A stretch of DNA of 64,000 nucleotides, taken from positions 11,034,888 to 11,098,887 of the forward strand of contig HG738138.1 of assembly GCA_000499405.2 (NCBI GenBank), written 5' to 3'. The notes beneath the pieces were generated by a model. The model saw nothing but the letters and a program-made list of their open reading frames with translations. It was not told the origin of the DNA and did no database searches. Source of the DNA: Onchocerca volvulus (lineage: Eukaryota; Nematoda; Chromadorea; Rhabditida; Onchocercidae). Position numbers and translations under genes: made by a program. This document shows positions 21,841-36,000 of the stretch, piece after piece (position 1 is the first letter of the stretch; the number at the start of each line of letters is the position of its first letter).

Positions 21841-24800
21841 CGATTAAATCAAATTGATTCTAATTTGCAGCCTGATAAAAAAATCTCTCGAGAATTTGCA
21901 ACGATTATGAATAAATCGAAAACTGACCTTTCTTATGTTGAGGAATTGATGAGAATGAATTAACTTACTCAAGTGATAACGATTATGAAGAGCGAATCTA
22001 GTATCCAAAAATAATAATTCCATCAATCAACGGCAATGAACTGTTGAAATTTGCAAAGTTGGAGCTATCTTTTGGAGACTTTCTCAAGTAGTCTAAATTC
22101 CAGGTAGCTTTTATTAAATAGCTTGAATTCCAGATCAGCTTTTAAACTCCAACAGAAATTAACTTATTTCTGTGAATTATTTGCTCAATAATTTGTTAGC
22201 TTGACAGTTGATACTTATTTGTTCATCCAGTTAAGTGCTGAAGAAGTGATTCAGCAATGAAAAAGAAGTTAGAAGATAATTTGAAGAGAACTTGTTGGGG
22301 CTGTGTTCTGCTCAATAACTCAACAAGAAAATAAAGCAACTTGAGTTGAAGATTAGAAATGAAAATTTTGTTGTAATTGAGCATTATTAAAATGATACTA
22401 TTGCAAATTTTGGAAAGATAATCCAACATTTGAATTGTTGTGTAACAATTTGTTAGCCTAGCAATATGACTGATAAATTAAATGTTCGAAGTGATTGAAT
22501 TTAATTTTGTTAACCAAGCCAAAAATTAGGAAATTACTTTGCTGCGATGGAAAATGAATCATTGAAAAATGGCAACACTAATAATATTCATGATTTTATG
22601 AAAATTTCAAGCATTAATGCTCAAATGTGAATAAATTTCATTTCATTAGACATTTCTCAATTGCACTTCATAAGAGTGCAAGCACTGATATTGGCCGTAC
22701 GATTAATGTCAAAACTTCAAAATGTCTTCTTTCAAGAATGTCATCTTTTTAGAAAGAAAGGACTTAAAGTGCTCTTCCATTACAATCTATCAATAAACTG
22801 ATCATTATTCAGCAAAGGCAAGAAGACGAAATAATTTCAGCAATGATTCTCACCCAGAAACAATTTCAAAAAAAAAAAAAAAAAGGACAAAAAAAAAAAG
22901 CCAGTAATAAGAATAGTGGTTGGTGAAAGTGAGACAATAAAAAAACATTTAGATGAGGAACTAAAATTTTAGCTTTCCAAAAACTTTAATGAGTCAGAAA
23001 TCATATCCAATATTCCGATAGCTGATTATTTCGCAAATTATAAACAAAGAAATAGCAAGTGTCCAATCAGAACGAATTGTGATTCAGAATTTTTGAAATT
23101 TGAAATGATGAATTTCGAGAATTTGAAGTATCGGTCATTGCTAACATGATAATCAGATAAATATTGACCTTTATTTTATCATTTTGAAGCAAAAAAGTTC
23201 GCAACAATTTAGTGCACTGCTATCCATCTTTTCTTTTTCTCAAAGCAATTTGCGAAAGAAAATATCCTTAAATAAAATTTCTAAGATGTTTAACAGGAAA
23301 TACGAAAATAAATTCCTTTGCTTGACTATTTTCTATGTTAAAATGTTGTAAAAAAGATTTTAGAAAAAAGTTTTAGAAAAGAAGAAGTTTCTTTTAAAGA
23401 AAAATTACTTCAACCTTTTCTTTTCACATTAATATTACATTTAATTTTCACATTACTTGCGTGTTGCATTGGTTGAATCTTGCAAGCACTGATATGCACC
23501 AATTTTTGATGTACATGTCTGCAATGAATTGAATTTTCAAATGATTAAATATTTGAACATTTTCAAAACTGATTTGTGCATGAAATTGAACTTTGAAGTT
23601 TAGAATTGGAAATATCTTCTAGAATATAAAATTGAAGAATTTCATCAAATTTTGACATGAAATAAACTAGAATGAAATAAAATGAGTAAAAAATAATGTA
23701 AACTCCTGAATGACACAAGAAATCAAATAACTATGATGAATAGTCAGTTCGCTTAAGGACATTTTTTGTATCTTGTTAAAAAAAAAAAATCCCTGGCAAC
23801 TTTTATAAATCACCTTTTTCCAGAAAAATCACCTTTTTTTTTTTAACTTTTTACCGCAAAATACGAAAATAATTTGTTTCTTCGATTTCTTCCTTTTTGC
23901 CAGATGCAGTTATAAAGTTCTCAAAGACATTAAATTTCTAAAAATTCATGGAATAAATTTAATAGCTAAGAGAATAAGCGAATAAGAAAAATTTGAAAAT
24001 AAAAATTAGGAGTCAAAAAAAAAATTTATTATTAATTTAAAGATTTTAAAATGTCGAATAATATCATATCAAAATCATCTTAAGATGATTAAATATAGAT
24101 ATTCTGATATGATCTATGCCAAAAGAATGGTTCTAAATTATTTGTGCAGAAAGGTGGTTTAATTAGGACAAATCAATCTTACCTCATCGTTGGCAGGTAT
24201 TTTTTCTGTTTGTGAAATAGAACATTGGATTAGAAATGCTATGCATATATGGAAGAAATTGCTGTTCTTGGACATCCAGAAACTCGGATGGCACATATTT
24301 CAGCTTCCAGTTTTATTTTTATCTTGATATTTTCATTTTTTTTTTTTAATTTGAATTATAAAGTTACTTCTCGTAAAATACATTTAAATTGATTAACTGA
24401 TGTATTAATATTAAGCATTTTTAATTATCTATTGCTTCCAGTTTGATTATATTAATTCGATATCTTACAATTTTCATTTCTTCCATACCATGCTAAATAC
24501 ATATCCTACATGATAACTTATCATTTATAACAACTTTTGAAATTGTTGTAAGTAATATCTCAACTCGAAAAGAGCGAATCCGTTAATCATTGAAATTAAC
24601 AATCATCAAGAATGAGATTAAAAAAAGAAAAAAGTGGTGAAAGTTAAAGCAATCTGATATGAAAACTATACTAAAAAATAGATCAGAAATATGCTGAAAT
24701 TCTCCGACAATATTTTATATGAAAGATAATCAAGTGATGGCATGATAGGCGTAATATTTTGGTCTAACAACATTATCTTTTCTTATTTACTTATTCTATG

Positions 24801-27800
24801 ATCACTACTCATATCATATTATTTTTTAAAAACCACTTGTCATTTTTTTCTTATTATAACTGATTGCGAAGATATTTAAAAAATGAAAAATTGTAAAAAT
24901 TGTCTGCAAAGAAAAAAAATAAACATTTTGAAAAATTCATTTCTTCAGAAAAAATTGTTCTAAAAATTTAATTTTAATTTTTACAAATTTCATTACTAAG
25001 ATAAAAAAGACTATCAGTTTTTTGATATGTATTAGTAGTAACAGCTTGTTGTATCATTTCTGTGTTTGATGAAAATTCGATGTATGGCAATCATATTCGC
25101 TTGAATTAGTGTAAAGAAGGAAAATGTCATTCCTTGTAAAATTGCTTCAAAAGTGGAACGTTAGTCTTGCTGTGTCTTTTCAAAGTTTCGATCTGATACC
25201 AAGCTTTTTTCTCTTTTTTCGGAGTTAAAAATTTTAAGAAATTGATGATTTTTTTCATCGATTTTCAACTAAATGATACTTTTATCTACTGCTGTTATTC
25301 AGCCTTATGTAATGAAGGAATGGAAAAAAGAAACGACGAGAAGTGTGAATTTCAATTTCAATTTCAATTTTTTTTCGACAAAAAATTTTTCGATACTTTT
25401 GAAATTTTCCAATAATAGAATTGTTAAAAAAAAAAGGAAAAATTGCGGAAGTGACAATAGTTTGATTATTATGCAGAACTACGAAAATTACAGCAGGAAT
25501 ACATTTATCACTTTTTGAATGAAACCATTTGAAACTTAAACTCGATGAAGTTTTTGATTGTACTTCTTGATCTCGCAATTATTTTAGCCTCATGAGATTT
25601 GAGCAGTTGATATCAGGGGATTTTGAAATTTCGTAAATTTCAAATACTTGTCTTCGCTTTTTTTAACTCATTACAGAAATATTTTTAAGCGTTTGCAAAC
25701 GTCTATTCTTGCATAATGAATTTATTTTCAATATCAATGTGATATGATAAAATTTTCGAAATACTTCTCTTGTTTAAAATATAAATTTCACTCATCAAAT
25801 TATCGATAAATCCGTTGACTTTTATATTTTTCATACTGTAATACATCAATTTCAAAGGTTCTTATTCACTGAATGAAAGTTTCGCGATTTTAGGTCATTT
25901 CTTTCTTTTCCTTCAGGTACTTTCAAATGATCTTATGTATCAGTCAGACAGTAGGATCATGTCAAATTTGATGGATAAATCTCACTTTAACTTTCTTCTT
26001 TACTTGCTCCATATTTCAGATGAGATTTCAATCACAGGAAAAATGTAAAAGAATCGATTGAAAAAAAAAAAAGAAAAACTAGTTCTCAAATTGATTTGAT
26101 ATTAATAGAATCTTTAAGATTCAGATATTGTAGTACATTATATTAGATAGTAAAATGAACTATCAATGTTATTAAGTAACATCTTATCATATCATTTGTT
26201 CTTTTTTACATAAATTAAATTATGATTTAATTTCATCTATTTTGTTGACTGAACTATCTTATGATAATGAATAAATTAAATATCAAGCTATAATCGATCG
26301 ATTATGATAGATCGAGAAGAAAAATATTAGATAGCAAATCAGAAAAATATGACGGAAAAAGAAAAGAAATGATTGTGTGCGATGGCATCAGACAGTATGC
26401 GATCGGTTGTACTTTAAATGCACTTTAAAAATTTTTCCAAGTATGTGGATTAATTGTACTGATCTATCAAAGGACATCAGAGTACTGAAAAATGAAAAAA
26501 AAAAAAAAAAAAGAAAAAGAAAAAGATCGAATGTTTGAACTTTTGAAATACCTACTTGCTCATGCGGAAATCAAACTTTTCCAAAAGTCCATCTGTCCGT
26601 CTGTTTCGTTCCGTTCCTTCGTCCATCTATTCGTGTCCATTCATCCATTTTTTTTTGTAATTCCTACATCTGTCCATCTATCGGTCTTCTGTCCATTTTT
26701 ATTTGTCCTTCTGTGCATCGTCCGTACGTCCATCTATATTTATTTATCGATTTTCTTATTTTTTATTTGTTTCAAAAGTTTCGTCTCTTTTTTCCTTTTT
26801 CTGTCTGAATTCTTTCTGATTGAGAAATGAAAATTGAAGATTTCCATTTAAGCGCTTTATCACTAACAAATAATTCCATACTTTATACAATAAATGATAT
26901 AATTGATTATTTCATAACTTGCATGGAATTTAACGTAATATCTGTGATTATAGTTCATAAATTCGTGTCACTTCACCAACTGATGCAATAAAATTGTTCA
27001 GACTAACTTCTGTAATTCCGTACTTATTTTTGTTGTTTACTCGAAAAAAATAAATAAAAATGTCAACTGTGACAATAATCTATGAATTCATGGATCCAGT
27101 TCTGATCTTTTTTTTAAACTATAATATTTCAAATGTTTTCCATTCCATATTTATTTTTAAAATAAAAAAGAAAAAAAGCATATTTTTTAAGGATGTTACA
27201 AATTGTAAACAAGTGATGTGCACTTATGTCAATACCACAACGCAACAAGAATTGTAATCTTGTTTGATTTGCAAATAAATTTCTTATTTGTCAATCAACT
27301 CAAAAATAAACATAGAAATCAGGTCTTTTTTTTTTCTCTCCTCTCCCTTTATTTGTCAACAAAACGGATTTGATTTTTTTGCTAACCATCCCATAATGAT
27401 ATTCAAGATAGGCGTTCTATTTGTTACTTAAAATTATGTGCAAAAGTAATCCATCCATTAATACAATAGAAATCCGTGCATACAGTATTCAGTAAGATTC
27501 ACGAATACAGTATCCGTTAATACAGCAAGACTTTGTTAAATAGCACACTAACATATTAGTATTTCAATATCGTACAATCTAACAATGTCATAATGTTGGG
27601 GGGCTATAGTCATTTTCCGAACATTTTAAATAAGCATCGACGACATTATTAACATTTCCAAAGTGCATATTTGGCTGAAAAATTGTCCTTCTAGTCTTGA
27701 AGAAAAAAATAAAGAAAGAAGTCATAAAAAGTGACGCACTATCGAACTCAATTTACATCACAAAAGATGAAATGGATATTGTAATCTATTATTTAAAAAA

Positions 27801-28415
27801 AAAATCTTATTTATTTATGACTCGGTATTCTTTTTTTCGAAAAAAATGTTACAATTTTAAATTTCTTTAAATTTAATTAATTTTAAATTTATTTTAATTT
27901 TTTAATTTAATTAAATTTTCAGTTTGCAATACAACAGGTTTTACAACCAAAAGATCTACAACATAAGGTGTAAACTAAATCCCCTAAGCATTGCAATATA
28001 AGTTGAATTCTAAATTTTGAAACAATTTCTACAAGGCAAAAACAAGTTCATTATATTATAAGCTGATTTTTAATTTTTGAAATTCTTTCCATGCACGAAA
28101 AAAATTTTATTCCTACGAAGTAAATTATGATATAATGGGCGTAAAACAATAAAAGAAATTCGCAATTTTTTCGAAAATATAGGAGTTGAAACAAAGGGAT
28201 TATTTTGTAATAATAGAGTTTTAATTTAATAATAAACAATAAACTTTAATAACTTTGTAGCTTTACTAAATTTTTTCTGCAATAAATTTAAGCAAAATTT
28301 AATGAATTTTAAGTATTTTATTGTTTTTCCGCAAAATTTTTATTTTCCCTGTTAGAGGTCAACAAAAAAAAAGGAGAAAAGAAACAAAATATTCTCGAAA
28401 AATATATACAAAGCC
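21841..28415. other. AT-rich stretch, no confident gene
   Basis: Mostly non-coding. Weak islands: a 54-codon open frame at 24163-24327 (+) with several Trp (EHWIRNAMHIWKK, LDIQKLGWHIF), and a 34-codon ATG frame at 25123-25227 (MSFLVKLLQKWNVSL). Both lack supported splice partners. An ATACAG-type short repeat cluster lies at about 27465-27530. Confidence 0.4.
26585..26760 (+). repeat. degenerate TCCATCTGTC-type tandem repeat
   Basis: Many imperfect TCCATC, TCCGTC and TGTCC units in a row within a pyrimidine-rich tract. The open frame across it (26492-26830) is a by-product of the repeat. Confidence 0.6.
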
Positions 28416-31400
28416 TTAAAGCATAAATTTCTTTTTGGTGTCTTTTGCCATTGTTGCACTTTTCGAGAGTACTTTAATGTTAGAGACCAAATTCCTTTTC
28501 GCTTTTTTTTTCTTTTCATCGAGAATTGAAAAAGGCCGAGTGGGCCTATTTAGTTCAGTGCTCCTGAAAAAAATCAAATAAAAAAAATGCTTAACAAACA
28601 ATCAAACGGAACGTTTGCAAATGTACTTTAAAAAGACAAAAAAAAAAATTTTTTTTATCACTTTTATTTACCCTCTCTTCCTTCGTTTTTTCTTTTTTTT
28701 TTCACTCTCGACTGTTTTCCCATCGATACCAAAATTTTCGCAATACACATTCCATATTCTCGACTTTTGGAAACTTTGTGCTTTCGCTCTCGATACAAAT
28801 AAACAATTCAGACCATTTCAAATCTTTCACATATATTCCTGTTAAATACAAATAAAATGGTATGAACAAAATTACAATTTTGCATCTTTTTTTATCAATA
28901 TTTTCAATTGTCCTATTCACAAATTTTAAAAATTTAACTTCCAGATCGTATATATTATTTGACGGAAGATATCGTACCAGTTTTTTTTTCTTTTTTTCTT
29001 TTTTTTTTTTAATCAAAACATATTAAAGATAATGTAAAAATGAAAGTTCTATTAGAAAAATAATGTTATTTGTTAATTCAAACAAATTTTAATAATATTA
29101 GATTATAATTCAATAATGTCAGTGAAATATTATGAACTTTTCTTTTTTTTGTTTTAATTGAAACATTGTCAGCTAATTAATATTATTTTATATTTTAACA
29201 ATATATGAATGATGATATTATTTTAGAATTTAACAATTTTGATTAGTACTACTACCAATAATAATAATGCTGGGCAATAGTTTTATGAACCATTACAAGA
29301 TTTAACAAATAACTTTTGACCGCAAATATTATCATTCCTAAATTTATAAATTTTAGAAAATATTGGAGAATTTTGAAATTTTTTGTAGTGATTAAGTAAA
29401 AATTTTCGATCCAAATAACTTAATTCAAATTATTGTTAAATGATAATACGATTGAAGCTTTTAACGAAAAATTTTTATTAGGAAAATTTGGATAAAAAGA
29501 GAGAGAGAGAGGAAAGAACAGGAGGTGGAAAGAAAGAGAGAGAGAGAGATAAAACGAAAGGGAGGACATGGATCATATCAATGCTGAATGATAAATTCGT
29601 GATGGATGGCTCTCTCTGAAGCAATAATAAGAGAAGCTCTGTATCACCGCGTTGCGCATTATCAGTTTTTTCTTTCTTTTTTTTTTATTTTCCATTTTGA
29701 TCAAAACTATCTGCCAGTGTTAAACATCTTTATTAGAATGCACTTCAATAAATGCAATTCTGAAAAAAAAGAAAGAACTTTTATCTTTTTTCCTCTCCTC
29801 AGTTCACCTCCTTTCCCCTTTTTTTCCTCCTTTTCCTTCCTTCCTTTCCTCCTTCTTTTTCATTTCATTCATCCTTCCTTCTTCTTCATTCATCTCATTC
29901 ATTTTGATATGAAAATGATGAATGTAAAGATTGTTTTTGTATTTCGTCCTCTTTTTTCTTTTTTTTTTTTTCATCTCTCCCAATAAATTTCACTCATGAA
30001 CTTTTCTTGCACTTTATTCATATTTTTTCCTATCTTTTTCATCGTTCCTCTCTCTTTTTTTTTTTATTTTTTTTTTTTTTTTATGTCCATCTTCAAATTC
30101 CATTTATTTATGATGAATTTTTGAAATTTGATGAAAATTTTTTCGTTTAAGTTTTCCGGAATAGTCAAATCAAATTGCTTGCAATAAGTAATTTTTTTTT
30201 TTTTGCTCGTTCTCTTTTATTATTTTGCATATGTGTTTTTTCTCAAATTTCATTACATTTTGTTTTGTTCTGTTTTTTTTGATTCAGAATTTAAAAATTT
30301 AGTTCTGAAATTTCTCTGTCGTTTATTTTGCTTCATCGATTGCTAATAATTATAGCCTGAATGAATTATCCATTATTTTCCAGGAATCGCTACTAATTTT
30401 TGCATTTTATTTATGATAATGATTGATCAAGTCAAAAATTCTAGAACAAATTCGCAAAATTTTACTGGAGTTATTGTTATTTATATTATTAGTAATTTGG
30501 GAGAAATGAGGTGAAGTCAGAATTTTGCAAAAGTGAAAAAATGATTTTTATTTTTTTTTTTTTTTGCTGTGCAAACAAATGAAAAATGTAATTATGAAGT
30601 TTACCAGGAAGAAATTTTCTTGACAGTGTGTATGTCTGTGTGATGTTGCTCAATGTCGAGATCAATGATTGAATATCTTTTTTGACATTTGATAATAGCA
30701 TTCTCTCCCTTCCCCAAATGCCACCTGTTTTTGTAAATAGTCGAGAAAAAGAGAAGGAAAGGAAATTTGTTACATTTCAATAATAAAGCTCGAATATCAA
30801 ATGATTGAAACAAATTTGAGATGGAAGCATATCAGATTCAAAGTACATTCAGTTCCTGATTCATCTGGTAAGTTTAAATTAAAATTATAAAATGAAACTC
30901 ATTAATACTGAGAGAAATGTAATATTTAACGCTTACTCTTCTTTTCAAAATCAAATCAGATTGAAAAATAAAACAAAAACATGAAGTGAAAAATGAATGC
31001 GGTCAAGGATACAATGAGACAATTGGATTCCATACCAAGAAATTATTCCCATTATTCGAATTTTTGAAATTTAAAACAATCAATTTAAAAAAAATTCAAT
31101 TAAATCGGATCTTTTCAAAAATCAATTTTTTAATTGATATAAAAAAGTGAAAACACTCATTCATGAAAATTTGATCAAATCAGATTATAATGTATAAAAT
31201 TGACAGATGACCTGAGATTTACATTTTCAATTCAATCAAATAAATTGATCAAAAAACGATCAGAAAAGATTTCTTTATATTTCAAGTAGAAATTGTCTTT
31301 TCGTTCTTTATTAATTATTCAATCCTTACTGAATTTCCAAATAGATACTTAATCAAAATTCTGAATAGTAACAATTAGGCTTTAAGTTAATCAGTCAACA

Positions 31401-31634
31401 ATTACTCCTTAATAAGTTAGAGTGCTTGAATGGCTAACATCAAATGCCAAATTGGCATCTAATATTAAAGCAAATTAGCAAATAGTTTATGCTATTATAT
31501 GAAAATTCAGTTTTATTCAAGCAAGACTTTCAAGAAAAAAACATATAGTCTTTAAATGAAATGCTTAAATTATCTTCATTCTCAAAATGAAAAAGAAGAA
31601 AAGAAGAGATGGAAGTAAGGAAAGAAATGAGTTA

Positions 31635-31669
<35 letters not shown>

Positions 31670-33077
31670 TTTTGCAACTTTAACAAATTTAGCCAAGCAT
31701 AATTTAAATTCTTATGAACATTAGTGATATTTGATCATTTTCTTCTTTTTTCTTTCTTGTATTCAGTTGAAATTAATGAAGTTACAATTATTTGTAAAAA
31801 TATTTGATATAAATAATATGGATACAATCACATATCATATCACATCATATCATATTGTTTAAAATTCATACAGTATTAATTATGACAAAAGCCAATAACA
31901 TCAAATGAGTTACTTAGGATAAAATTAATTGGCTTTTATGTAACAAATTCAAACGAATCCTTCACGAATTAAATAAACCGAAATCTTTAGGTAATAATAA
32001 TTATAATAAAAGTAATAGTAATAGTAATAACATCTGTAAATATAGAAAATATTTCAATGGTTGAGAAAATTTTTATCTCAGTTGAGCAGCTTTGATGTAA
32101 TCAATTCATTTTTGCTAAATAATAAATAAGCTTGTATTTTTTATTTACTTTTTATATTTCTAACAATTTATTGTACCTATATATTATCATTATGGGGGAA
32201 TGGAATTCTTCTTAAGCTGTGATTTATTTTCAGCAAACATTAATCAAGCTATGGTTGTTATTGTTTATCGTTAAATTTAATTGGAAAAGATATGTCTAAT
32301 GCATGAAATTTCTCGTTCAAATCAAATCATTTTAGATCACCTGATAGTTCGATATAATTTATTAAAATGAGCATAATTTGAATGAACGTGACATAAGTGT
32401 ATGGCTGTGACATGATTAGAATTATTCGTGATTTTCTTTTACTATTTCATGAATTCATTTATTGCATATTTGAATCGATTGATCATATGATTCGATTTAT
32501 GTTGAAAAAATTTTCTTATTATCTGTTTCCTTCCATCTAAAACAATTACGTTATCAGCGTTGGCATTATGATAATAGATAACTATTCCTCAATAGATTAA
32601 ATTTCAAAATTTAAAATTGCTTACAGATGTTGTCAATTTGTTCTATATTTTTTCATTCTTCTTTTGTATCTCAAATGATTTTTTGCTTGCTGTATTGTTT
32701 AAATGATGCATGACAAAAGTTTTCAATTTTTTCCTTCAAACACAGCTCGTTGGCGTTGATTAGAGAGACACATTGAGAGAGATAGACATTGAAAAGTTTA
32801 GGCCTAGACATATAAACAGGGCGTGAAAGTTGGATAGAGAAAAATGCCAAATAAGGCCAAGTATCTATCTATCTAAAGGCTAAAGGATAAAATAAGCATA
32901 TGTAAGCGTTGAGCCTTGAGGGAAAATGCTTTTATACACAATTTCGATTTTTTTTTTCACCAAAAAAAAGAAAAATTTGAAAATAGCAAAATGGGAGGAC
33001 AAAAGTACATGAGTCCTTCCTGAGCTTACTCCAAAAACCGATTTCGAAAAAATGTCGTAAAGAGAAAATGTTCTCAT
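28416..33077 (-). CDS. candidate five-exon gene, unknown protein
   Basis: Minus-strand exons that chain in phase: 33077-33030 (MRTFSLYDIFSKSVFG, in-frame TGA upstream, donor TTTGGA|gtaagc); 32868-32772 (includes WPYLAFFSIQLSRPVYM); 30724-30605 (ACAG acceptor, includes GRERMLLSNVKKDIQSLIST); 28838-28730 (TTTAACAG acceptor, includes DLKWSELFICIESESTKF); 28563-28416 (TTTTTTTCAG acceptor, STELNRPTRPFSILDE then a Lys-rich end). Together they give 173 residues. TTTATT at 28339-28344 is an AATAAA on this strand about 75 bases past the stop. I recognise no family; the C-terminus is basic. The last exon, the exon at 28.8 kb and the first exon with its donor are the strongest. Exon 2's acceptor (GATAG) and donor (gtgtct) are weak, and other open-frame choices exist in each block, so the exact protein is provisional. 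Confidence 0.35.
29498..29572 (+). repeat. GA-rich purine tract
   Basis: Runs of AGAGAG and GGAAAG units within an intron of the candidate minus-strand gene. Similar tracts occur at 40652-40710, 48162-48220 and 58657-58700. Confidence 0.75.
31639..31668. repeat. (AT)n microsatellite
   Basis: About 15 AT dinucleotides. Confidence 0.9.
31830..31856 (+). repeat. CATAT/CACAT short tandem repeat
   Basis: Alternating CATAT, CACAT and CATCATAT units. Confidence 0.6.
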
Positions 33078-36000
33078 AAATCTTCATATTTTTTCCCACT
33101 CTTCACCTTTTTTTCTTTTTTCAGCATAAAGCTTCAAGTTTTGAAAGTTCTTTTTCATTTCATTCTATCGAGAAACCTATCTTGCCTATTGTTTCTACGA
33201 AATTATTTCTTGAAGTAAAAGAAAAAAAGAAAAAAACGGAAAACGAAATGACGTAACGGTTGTCTTAAGATGTAGTAAAACAACAAAAAAAGAAAGGGAA
33301 AGGACAAAAATCATTTGCTTATGTTTTTTACGTTTTCATATTACAATACAGTACTTTGTAACGTCGAATGAGAAAGTAATTTTACGTTATTTTTATCCGT
33401 ACTTATTTGTTTTACGTAATACTGCTCGCTGCTTATCCTTATTTAATTTATGAGACGAAATATTGATAGCTTAAATATTGGGAAAATAATTTTTTCATTT
33501 ATTTGTTTATTTTAATTTTTCAATAAATTATTGCCATTTCATTATTTTAAAGGAAAAGTTTGTATATGTATTTCGATGCATTTGAAATGAAATAAATTAG
33601 TGCAAATAGTTGGATAGAGTTCCGGTAGTTAAATTTGTGTGCTCTTGAAATGATAAATAAATAACGGAGTAGAAAAACTGCCAATTCTCCCGGGAATAAA
33701 TCTTGATAAACATTTTTTTTTCTTCTTGTGCATATGTGGTGGAGTAAAATAACAATTAAAGGTAGGGGATAAAAGTTCTATCGAAATAAATAAAAAAAGT
33801 TTCCACTAATATTTTTAAACATCGTATGGATTTTACGTCAAGATATTGATAATTTCTTAACTTTTTTATTCAATTAATTAATTTTTCTTGAAATCTAGAG
33901 CTTAAGGAATCGTTACCTTCTTAGAAGAATTAAAAGCATATCAGACTTTATTACTACATTTATAGATATGTATGATCCAAATTTCAGTTCTCTTAATAAC
34001 TAACTTATTCCTTGAATCTTGGATTTCAAAAAAAGAAAGAAGAAATTCCGAAAGAAATAATCATGAAAAAAATGTTGTAACGAACTTTTAGAAGGAATTT
34101 TTCAGGAAATGTCACATACCCTTTAAAGTTAGTGAAAGTTAGCAAATATTTCCTAAAAACTATCGTTCTTCTTGTCATCACCAAAAAAAGACCACATTAG
34201 GGAAAGAAAAGTTTACGAATATTTAGGAACAAAATTCTAAAAGGCTGAAGATGAGTAGTTTAAAGTACATTTTCAAGAATTCATTTAAGAATGGATCTAA
34301 CAAATTGAAATAAGAAAATTTCAAGAGCGATAAAGTTTACAGATGTTCTCAGCTTATTACTTTAGAAGAAAAATCAAAAAATTGCTATTAATATCCTTCT
34401 ATTATTAATCTTCTTTCAATACAAATATTGATTATTCTGATAATTAATATTCTGATATGAATTCCTAATAATAAACTTATGTTTGTTCCATTCGTTCCAT
34501 TTATTTTGATATGCAAAATTGAATCTACCGAATAATATAATTTCTTAATGTCAGTTCGTATATCATAGAAATATTCGGTATTTTTCTTTCAAAAGTATTT
34601 AATGATTTTAATAAAAAAATTATGAAAATGGTTTTCGAAGTTTTAATATAAAATCTTTTTCTATTAAAATAAATTTTAATATTTTGCAAAACCATTGAAA
34701 TATTCTACAAAAATGTGTATATAATATTTAAAAATTTTAAAAATGATGAATTTAATTTGAATATGTGTGGTATTACATTTTTCCTTTTTTCTTTTTTTTG
34801 AAAAAAGAGTTGGTTGAAGTCTAACATGCCCTGCAGAAATATGAATAATATTTGAGGATTTTTTTTCCTTTTTTTTTTTTTTTTTGTAATTCATTGCAAG
34901 AACCAATGACATCTGTTGGAAAGCAGTGGTAGTGGTAGAAAAATAATTTTTAAGTTATTTAATATTCCAATTCATTTCATTCCATTAAACTAAGTGAAAA
35001 ATTTGATAATATCTAATGAATATACAAGCTTGTTATCTTTTGCTCTACGAATGAAAATAGGGGTATAATCAAATTTTTCTTCGAAGTTTTTTCCTTATTT
35101 TTATTTTTGAATTTATATGACAAATAATATTATCTTTTATCAATTGGATATAAACGTCAATCATTATGAATGTCACAACCCATAATTCCGTTGTTAATTA
35201 GAATCCAAAAAATTGAAAAATAAAAAAATTCACTTGATTACCTTGACATATTGAATCAAAATCTCCTAGTATTAAAACTGACCATCAATGTAGTAGTGTT
35301 ATAATTGGCTTTCTTAAAATTTTGGAAATGTCACCAAGCATAATAATGAAATGATATGAATCATTCATAGGTTTATGGTTGATTAGTTAAATATCGTAAT
35401 TTAATTTGTATTGATAAATATTTTAATTTATTAAAATTATAGATTTAAAAAATTTGATCAAATATATACATTTAATTTCTGCATATGTTAGTTTAATAAT
35501 TCAACTGTACAATATATTAGTAGTACTTTTTTAATTTTCGATGAGATTTTCAAAAATTTGAAGAATCTTTGAAAAAAAAAAAAACTGAAACTGTACTTTT
35601 TGTTTATTTCCTTTTTTTGTAATTTTCTTCTCCTTTTTTTTCTTCTCTTTCTTTTTTTTCCTTTTTTTCTTTTTTTTGTTCGCCGATTTTTCTTCTCATT
35701 TAGCAATTCAACCATATTACTTGACAAATTTAAATAATTATTCAAAGTTTTTGGTAAAAAATAAAGTGAAATTCACTGAACGCAAAAGAAAATAAATGAA
35801 TTAAAAAAATTGCTATATTCTGTTTCTATTTTGCGGCAAAAGTGAAAAAAAATTGTTTCACTTTTTTTCATTATTGCACTTATCATACTAAAAATATTCG
35901 AAACAGCTAGTTCAGAAGTTAGCGCGATGAATTGAAAATGCTTACTTTCAAAAAACATTTAATTTTGAAATTTGTTTGTTAAAAGAAAAATTTTTGAAAT

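Noticed and set aside
26492..26830. 112-codon plus-strand frame
   Set aside because: Produced by the degenerate TCCATC repeat; no splice or homology support.
29606..29986. 126-codon plus-strand frame beginning MALSEAIIREALYHRVAHYQ
   Set aside because: The first 20 codons look coding-like and follow a GA tract, but the rest is T-rich low complexity and no good donor ends the early part.
31450..31464. ATGCCAAATTGGCAT palindrome
   Set aside because: A short near-perfect inverted repeat in AT-rich DNA; expected by chance over 64 kb.
35488..35745. Lys-rich minus-strand frame
   Set aside because: Translation of T-rich low-complexity DNA.
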